From: Plazaster borealis
Taxonomy: Eukaryota; Echinodermata; Asteroidea; Forcipulatida; Labidiasteridae
Assembly (NCBI GenBank): GCA_021014325.1
Contig: CM037457.1
Coordinates: forward strand, 6,616,721 to 6,680,720
Length of the DNA stretch: 64,000 nucleotides
Direction: 5' to 3'
Part shown: piece by piece, positions 56,540 through 64,000 of the stretch
Layout of the letters: each line of letters opens with the position of its first letter
How positions within the stretch are numbered: the stretch's first letter is position 1
The notes under the pieces: generated by a model
Told to the model about the DNA's origin: nothing
The model's database searches: none
What the model saw: only the letters and a program-made list of their open reading frames with translations
Position numbers and translations under genes: made by a program

Positions 56540-56898
56540 TTAAAGGAACGTTACAGAACTGGTAATTAAAATTTTCTTTAAGATCACAGATTTACATAAA
56601 ACTTACACGGTCTTATGATGATGATAGTAGAAAACATCCCTAGAAATATTTCTGTCTGAAATGCCATATTTGATGAGAAATAAATAAAACTAATTTCCGA
56701 TTGGAGTTTATCGCTCATGAGCGTTTTATTCATGCATTGTATAACACATGCAGTAATCGGTTTTTCACTATTTTCTCGTGACCCAGATGGCCGATCGATC
56801 TCAAACTTCTACAGGTTTGTCAGTTTATGTATATGGTGGATTATATGAAGTGCTTAACTGTTTTGTGAGCAAAAACCATTTCTGTAATGTTCCTTTAA
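56540..56898. mobile_element. TTAAAGG-family foldback element, copy 3
   Basis: The left end TTAAAGGAACGTTACAGAAC is matched by the complement of the right end (TTAAAGGAACATTACAGAAA). Inside are AGATGGCCGATCGATCTCAA and ACAGGTTTGTCAGTTTATG, which correspond to the internal motifs of the copies at 26430 and 39167. About 359 bases. Confidence 0.85.
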
Positions 56899-57644
56899 TA
56901 AATGATCAGAAGAGAAATAGTACAAAACTTTCAGCTGAACGAAGTGTCTCACAATTATTCATACATCGTAATGACCAAAACAACAACAGCATTTTTGTTT
57001 CAATCGAAACAGGGTTTTTTGACTTTTGAAATCTGTCTGAAAATTTAATTCATACTGCTTTTATGTGATACAGGAATGTTAAGGCGAATGTACACAGCAT
57101 CTGACAGGATACCATGGAAGACGGGGACCAGTGGAGGGCCACAAACGGCTGCTCTTACCCAAATAAGCAAGATAGACAAACGGTCTTTTCAACGTTCCTG
57201 AAATGTAGGCCTATACAGTTTTACACAATTTGGAAATAATGATGAGTTTCACATTTTTAATGTAGGCCTACCTGTGCATAAATGGTCTGAGTTTTCCAAC
57301 CAAAAGCAGCGTATTCCCCCATAACATTATAAAAACATCATCATCATCAATTCATACATAAGGCCTCCAATTGGGACTGAGTTGGAATTAATTATTACCG
57401 ACACAAAATTATATTTCCCGATGGTGGTTAATCATTTTGGTATCACGGCACAGTGTCCCGTGCTTTAGCGTTGCATTTGATGTGGAAGAAAATTAAACAG
57501 CGTGTGTGTATGGGGGAGAAAAAAACCTACTACGGCCTTCATTTTAATCTACACATCGTGTGCGTTGTCATGCGCTAGATACACCAACGAGCATCATCGC
57601 GCGGGCATCTTTGTGTCAAGATGTGACGTCACGGATGTTTCCTT

Positions 57645-57775
57645 TGTGTAACTACTTCCGGACTTCCCGACTTCCTTCCCCACTTCCCGACTTCCTTTCC
57701 GCACTTCCTGACTTCATTTCCCACTCCCCGACTTCCTTCCTGTTTTCCTTGACGACTTCCTCTCTTCTTGACTTT
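57645..57775 (+). repeat. Degenerate GACTTCC tandem repeat
   Basis: CGACTTCCTTCCC- and CACTTCCC-type units recur about nine times with irregular spacing in a pyrimidine-rich tract. The 79-codon open frame across it is a repeat artefact. Confidence 0.75.
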
Positions 57776-60700
57776 CAAAATTCTATAATTCCTGCATGAC
57801 TTATAACGTCCTCATTATTTTCCCAACAGGACTTCTGTCTCACTTCCTTTCTTATTTTCCCCCATATCTTGTCTTCGCTTATTCTTGCACTATTAATTTA
57901 TTCCCCTATTCCTGGTTTCGTTTATTTCTTTACAACTCCTGACGTCCCGACTTTTTCTTTGTCATAACTTCCATCCCGGCAACCGAATTGCTTTCTTCTT
58001 TCCTACCCATTTCCCGTATATTTTTCAAATATCCTTCTAAACTTGTCAATGACTGATTTACTTTAATACTTTCCCCCTATACAACCCCATTCCTTTCATC
58101 TCTTATCCCATTCCTTTGCGACCGTTTAAATATTATTTGCGTTTCAGTTACAACAAAGATAGGCCTACAATGTTTATGTAAATTATTTAAGTGTAGTAAA
58201 TATTTGTCAATATTATTGCAGTATTAGCGGTCAAATATATTTCTAAATTATTCAATTGGCCTATACAAAATTAATTCCTGACTGTCAAAACCCAATCAAA
58301 ATTGGCCAGAATGGAAGATTAAAGAAAACGCGGATTAAGCAGTTGCTTATTTACACTGCTAATGATTGCGGTGGATTTTGTGTCCGCGGGGTATGTGGTT
58401 TTTCTAGACCGGACCGGTGTGTGTTGTTGGACAGAATGAGCCGACCGGTATTATTGTAATCACTAATCAGTCTAATTAACGGTTAGACAGGCACGGTCAC
58501 TCAAGGTAGACGAGGGTTGGCTCTAGCGTTCCCGTGTGACACTGAGAGCGGTTGGACCATAGAGCAAGGTTGGACAGTGCACGCAGAGGTAGAAATATAG
58601 GGACAACGTCAGACCTCGATGGAAGTGATCTAAATGGATGAATGGGATCATAGAATTGGATTTTGAATAGGCCTATGTCAGGAAAAGCCGTTATTTGATA
58701 TTTTATGCAATTCTTGATGTGTTCTTCTTCAGAAGAAAAAAATGCATTAACAAATCTGAAAGCTGTTAACGCTATCTTCATTACGAAAACAGCCAAGCAC
58801 ATAAATATAAAACTTATTGTCCAAATAAATGTTTCATTAACAGATCTACATACAGCAATTTTGATAGGCCTGTTCACATTGTTTGTATGTGACGTAATAT
58901 ATTTAATTTAAGTGTCTCCTAAAATTTAATGCACCGTTCGGATCAAACTGAAACCTATTTCTGTTGTAGCCGTCAGGACAGACCCGCGATACTAAGTTTC
59001 AATTAATCAGATTGATGAAATTGCCCACGTCTCTTGTTATTGTTGTTTATTTAATGAAAGACCCGGGCCGGACGACCGGTGGTCTTCAGACCGGGCAAGG
59101 CAGCGACAGATTGTTGAAAAGACGGCTATTTGACTTCAGGTTTGGACGGGAGCTGTTTTTCTTTCCTGTTCACAGAACGAGGGGTGGGGTTCGGAGGGGG
59201 TACTACTGTGACTGCATGGCAATGAACACAATCATGTGACTTTGATTTCAGACTGATTCAGCTGTCTCTGCAAAGGGGAACCTCTCCTAAACACTTTGTA
59301 GGGGACTCGTTTTCTTTCATGACTGTAAAATGTAAATTTGTGAATGTGAAATATGAATTGGTTTGATTTGATTCATGTTCCAGACAAGTCTAAAGAATAT
59401 ACGATATTTTTTTCCTCATGTCACATGCTGGGGGACAGATTGTGGATACGGCCCTGTGTGACTTTGGTTTTTATCTGTCGATGGATTTTTCAGTGGTTCG
59501 ACTCTTATCCCCAGACGGGGGGGACTACTCCTTGAAATAACACGGGGACTCCCACTTTCTCCCACTGCCCCCGTGTTCTCTCTTCCTACTTGGTAGGGGT
59601 GGATTATACAAATCGATTTGCCCACGCTAGTCCCGGTCGCCCCGACAGATGGGACTCCAATGCTTGATCAAGACAGCTACGGGTCCTTCTGTATATCATA
59701 TTGATTGTTCCCCCGTTGTTAAAATCGACTGGTGGTCTCTAAACGACAAAACACACGGGCTGTTGTGTTAAAGCGGAAACTGGGGCCCGCCGCATTCTGT
59801 TGCATTAAGACTCCACTTCGCTTCTCGTGTACACTTTCCAGCGTGTTCAAACAGAGAGAAGTGGGGAAGTTTGCTTCCCTGGGACAGAGCGAACAAGTCA
59901 AAAAAAATGCTTCCTGTTGCTTACACTGTGGGGTGTTACACAGTTGCAAGTCAAGTACCTAGACCTGAAAGTAGCACTAGCGGAGTGAAGAGGGTCTGTA
60001 GGCAGCAGATGGTGCCCTGTAAAGGTACCACACCCCTTGCCATACGCATGCTCAACACACGTTGACTATCCCAAGATGGCTGCCGGTGTTGTAAAGAAAC
60101 ATAAACACTATCCTTTTCTGAATCAAGAAGAATAATAAGTCACATTTTGGGAAATCATTAAAAGTGAAAAATGTTCAAAATTACCCCCAGTTTGCTGAAA
60201 AGTAACTATTATTTCAAAACGAAATATAAATATTCAAATCGGACACTGTAATTTAATACATTATGGAATTGTGTGTTTTTCTTTACTTCGACATTATCAA
60301 GATTATGCCAATGCTATACCGGTAGTTGTACAGAGAAAAGCCGAGGAGTTTTGCATGTACCCGACATTATTTCCCATCAAAAGCTGATCTTTTTTCCCCC
60401 CATACTGGTAAACCAATTTTCCCCGTTTCCTTGCAGTTCATTAATTACAGAGCACTTGTAGTATTGGAGGATTGATTAGTATATTGCTGTGTGGATGTAT
60501 CATACGGTACCCGTGCACAATGCACACACCGACTGATTTAACAAACACAGTTGGAGCAGTCAGAGATAAAGAACCTTACAGAAGAGACCTACTGGTGGTT
60601 AGAAGAAAGACATCCGACCATGGAGCACTTCACCAATAACCAAAGAAATGACTAGTTATTACTAACACTGAGTAACCATCAAAATCAAAGCGTATAATTG

Positions 60701-61367
60701 AAGCTTCGGTACAAAACTATGTTTTGGATGAAGAGGACATTTTCATCTCATCTGGTTGCTATGACACACAGCATCTTTAAAATAACCTTTTGGTAATTTA
60801 ATGAAAAAGCTGCTGACTTTAAAATCGTTCTTAAAAAAGGATACATTATTCGTTATATATTATAATTTTGCAGATTCCTCTTGCCTTTTGTACCCTATCT
60901 TGAATCAAAGAGAGTGAACACAACAGTGACAGCGGCTTTGCCTTCCTGATTCGAAGAGAATCAAGCTTAGCGAAAGACTGATCAAATCTCAAGGTTTAAG
61001 TACAAACATGAATGGCATAAGAAGTTCGTCAACATTGTTTTGGCTGGAAGCGAGTTGGTCGACTTCCAATACTAAATTTGACATTAAGTTGCTATGCATA
61101 TTTTCAAAATGTAATAGTATATGCATAGGAAAAATTGGTCGCAGGAAAATATGAATCAATTGTTTTGACATTTAGTTTGTCAATTACATTACATAATCAG
61201 TGAGAGGTTAGATAATGAGGTAAATTGACTCGGACTAGCTGTCTATAAACAAATCAATTTACAATCAAACCGAGGCAAGGAGGACAATGAGGATAGTCTG
61301 ATTCAATCTTGGAATACTGAGAATGCATTATTGCAATGTGGCACTTGGGGGAACATGACAAACAAAG

Positions 61368-61425
61368 ATGGCGTCAAGCTTTTCCTCAGCTACGGCGCTC
61401 TCTTTACTTTACAAATCATTACAAG
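61368..61425 (+). CDS. Possible first coding exon of an unidentified gene
   Basis: ACAAAGATGGCG is a strong start context. The frame MASSFSSATALSLLYKSLQ is followed by CAAG|GTAAGA, a consensus donor, giving 19 codons plus one base. The peptide is serine/alanine-rich with a leucine-rich second half and could begin a small mitochondrial or LYR-type protein, but I do not recognise it. No second exon was found before 64000, so it would continue outside the window. AAGATGGCG is also a YY1-binding motif, so this may be a regulatory site instead. Confidence 0.3.
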
Positions 61426-61556
61426 GTAAGATTGCGGTCAGAGCTAATACATGCATGGTAACTTGCATACAGGTCGTATGAACGTTGGAAAATGTTTCCT
61501 TTAATTTTGGAGAATCGCTGATTTATGTTTATGGTATTGTTCTTTGCACTAACTAT

Positions 61557-61678
61557 CGCCCTTTTCGAAACGGATAGGCTTATGCTCCGTCAGTTACGTG
61601 CGCTGTTCTTACAGGCTTCAAATAGGCGGACAGAGCACAAGCCCAAGCCCAAAGCCGTGGATTCGAAAAGGCCGGGCC
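61557..61678. mobile_element. Foldback element, GGCCCTTTTCGAAAC family, copy 2
   Basis: The ends CGCCCTTTTCGAAACGGATA and GATTCGAAAAGGCCGGG face each other, with AGGCTT and AAGCCC continuing the arms inward. Same family and size as 56285-56411. Confidence 0.75.
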
Positions 61679-64000
61679 TATAAGACACATAAATGCACTT
61701 TACACAAATGTATTTTTTGTCAGCTATTTCTCCAGTTCCTATGAAGGTTTTTCATTTGTCTAAATATCTCTTGGAATAAACTTGTGTCGCATGGATACCT
61801 TTTTTGGTTAGCATTGACAACTGCAGGAATGACTCTATCTACAGTGCTTCCTCTAAGTACATATTGTATACAACACAAATCTGGAAATGATCCATTCACG
61901 CGTGCAGCTCCCATTCATAACGCGACACGCCGTCTTTGATACAAATCAGTGTTTTCAAATTCGGCATTGCCCGAAACATTTCCAAACACACGCGAAGATT
62001 TCCCCAGGTTCCTCCCCTATATTGTGTCTTGCAACGGAGCAGATAAATAGACGGCAAGCGGGGGAAAAATAGGTCATTCTGAAGGGGCGACAAGGCCGGT
62101 CGAGAGGAAGGTGGTCGGTGGACACCAGACAGTCGGGTCCGGGGAGATACACAACTGTTAGTCTGATGAAAAAAAAAAAAAAGCTCGTGCTTTTTTTGTG
62201 AAAAGCCCCTCTGCCCTCCCCGTATGTTTGTAAGTTGTATTGTACAGATCCCTTGGAGGTTTTTTGGACTACACCCAACCACATGCTGAGCTTCATTCAT
62301 CAGCCGGTGATTGAGTCGAGTCGTGGATTTGACTCACAATACGGACCTGGAAGTAATGGCTCAAGATACAGGCAAGCATAACCCCAAGAAAAAAATCGAC
62401 CTATAGTGAAGATTGGGTTCATTTTTGAAATTTATTGTACGTTTTTATAATAATGGGAGAAAGATTAATAAAATGCATACAAAATCGATTTAGGTTCTAT
62501 TGTGTGTTGCAAATAGAGACCAGATTCTTTTAGGGATTCGCACTTTGTGGGGATCTGATGTAGAGCGTATACAATTTCATGCACAATCGAGCAATATGTA
62601 CCCATCAATGTGCTGGATATAATGAATGCGTTGTGTAACGACAACGTGGTATTACAATGGTTGTTATTCTCACGGCACTGAACAAAAATTAAATGAAATC
62701 ACAATCAAGGGCCTACAAAATAAACCAATCAGTCACTGGGAGTCTGATGGCAGCCAAGACAATGACTTTGAAATCATTTGAGACTTCTTTTTGGTGTAAT
62801 TTTTTAGAGATTCCCGTGTGTTTTTGTGTGTTTTTGTTTTGGAAATAACCCAAAATAGGTTCTTGGTGGGAACACGGACCGCAGCTTTTTTTACCGAGGC
62901 CTGTGGACCAGCCAACTACCCGAGCGAGCGCCTTCGATCACAGCCCCCGTTGACGGGGACGAGATTCCCCGGGCTACGGGCAATTTGCTGATAGCTCTCC
63001 GCTGCTCCTTGATTTCCCAGGAGCACGGAGTGATCACTCTCAGGGACTGAGTTTTACAAGGGGTTGGATTGTTAGCAGGAGCAATATACTTTACTATGGC
63101 TGTAGGGGGGCTCGCCAAAAGATGGCAATTAAATAGTTTTTCCTCGGCTGTCCTTCCTTTTTGTTGTTTCTGTATACACTGCAGTGCGATGAAATAAAGG
63201 AACGGGCATTGAAGGGGCATATCAGGTGACTGGAACTTGCACCCTGGCGTCTGTGTATGCCTCATGCGCTGTTTGCAACACGCACGACTCTGACTAAACT
63301 ATATCAGGCGAGGCATTATGCATTGGAGTGCTAAGACATGACCCTCGTATTCTCCACAATATGCCATTGAATAACACTGTACTAGGCCAGCATGAAATCT
63401 GTATCATGCGAAGAATAGAACAATTTTATAGGAGTAGGATATTTCAAGCAACTGAAATGATTAAGCTTTTGTACATTTTTTTTCCCATAAGGTCGGATAG
63501 AATGTACTTTTGTTGCTCCAAATACAGAGAATTATATTGTAGATTTCTAAAGAAATTGTATGTTATGGGGTTCGAATTTCCAATTCGATTACGAGAAGGA
63601 AGATGTTACACATCGGGAAACATCACCTGGTCATGGAGATACTTTGTGGCGACCCCCGAAAACAAAGTAGGCGTATTGGGGACATTTCATTCAATTCGCC
63701 CATGCAGTAAGAGCCTCTTTCCTAATTGAATTAATTTGCGGACGAGTTGTTGTTAAGACAAAGTCCAAAGCCTGCAGCATGTGGGGAAACAAGGACCAAA
63801 ACACATGCGATCTTTAGCCAGAACAAAACCCAGATGAAGACGTAGATGCTGGGGCGCAGATGGGCAATGTATAGATCTATAATGACTAACAAAAGAGATA
63901 TGGAAAGTGACTTTAACTGTCACGAGTTGCCGAGCTTTGTTCTTGCGAGGTGCAATGGCCATTAATACAATTGTTTGTTTGAGCTCGTGTTGGTGGAAGA
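61679..64000. other. No gene recognised
   Basis: A CpG-rich patch at 62030-62150 and another at 62890-63030 stand out. Open frames of 113-134 codons across them (both strands) have no family resemblance and overlap one another in several frames. Bases 63328-63729 carry a 133-codon + strand ORF that I also cannot identify. Confidence 0.5.

Larger units (their letters stand above)
48459..61367. other. Upstream Phox2 region, no coding exon recognised
   Basis: The missing Phox2 N-terminal exon (expected to encode a YSYLNSSAY-like start) was looked for on the minus strand and not found. A CpG-rich block at 53160-53450 has, on the minus strand, a CCAAT box (about 53345), a TCATAAATAG TATA-like motif (about 53330) and a GC box (53259-53268), so it could be a promoter directed towards Phox2. 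The rest is AT-rich with repeats at 56285, 56540 and 57645. ORFs of 60-126 codons show no recognisable family. Confidence 0.5.

Noticed and set aside
58497..58877. 126-codon minus-strand ORF
   Set aside because: No recognisable domain, no splice support, unconserved composition; likely chance.
60073..60136. Short ORF starting AAGATGGCTGCC on the + strand
   Set aside because: Only 19 codons ending in a stop, with no donor; more likely a YY1-type motif.
61896..62300. Overlapping 113- and 134-codon minus-strand ORFs
   Set aside because: Two frames open over the same bases with a Phe run from poly-A; neither resembles a protein family.
63328..63729. 133-codon + strand ORF
   Set aside because: No family resemblance and no promoter or splice signals; length is within chance for 64 kb of sequence.

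Overview
The window is eukaryotic, AT-rich and intron-rich. It most likely comes from an echinoderm, and a sea star is my best guess. Three things point there: a Ty3/gypsy element with the integrase-before-reverse-transcriptase order known from deuterostome Gmr1-like elements, tRNA-derived SINEs ending in ATT tails next to a GCGCTATATAA motif, and several copies of a TTAAAGG-ended foldback element that I associate with echinoderm genomes from memory. The phylum is an inference; no search was run.

Layout. Bases 1-4679 hold the 3' part of a Gmr1-like LTR retrotransposon on the + strand (integrase, reverse transcriptase, RNase H, polypurine tract, long 3' LTR), with two single-base frame breaks. 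Bases 4680-10660 are intergenic and full of repeats: a ~600 bp tandem duplication, a ~385 bp foldback element, a degenerate GAGTATCC array, a three-copy ~135 bp repeat and SINEs. Bases 10663-17878 hold a five-coding-exon glucosamine-6-phosphate isomerase/deaminase gene (GNPDA) on the - strand. Its 280-codon reading frame splices in phase throughout. Its introns carry a ~2.1 kb array of about 100 copies of a 21-bp minisatellite, a 187-bp higher-order AT-rich satellite and several SINEs. Bases 17880-28200 contain no gene I can support.

Bases 28212-48458 hold most of a Phox2 paired-like homeobox gene, also on the - strand. It has the terminal exon, the exon with the second half of the homeodomain plus an Asn/Thr/Ser-rich tail, the exon with the first half of the homeodomain, and a probable 39-bp upstream micro-exon. 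The usual first coding exon is not visible and probably lies beyond base 64000. Bases 48459-64000 are the large upstream part of that locus, with foldback elements, CpG-rich promoter-like blocks and a possible first exon of an unrelated gene on the + strand (61368-61425).

Functionally, GNPDA is a housekeeping enzyme linking amino-sugar and glycolytic pools. Phox2 is a neuronal transcription factor of the visceral/autonomic and oculomotor type. The two are neighbours in the same orientation, about 10 kb apart, with no evident functional link.
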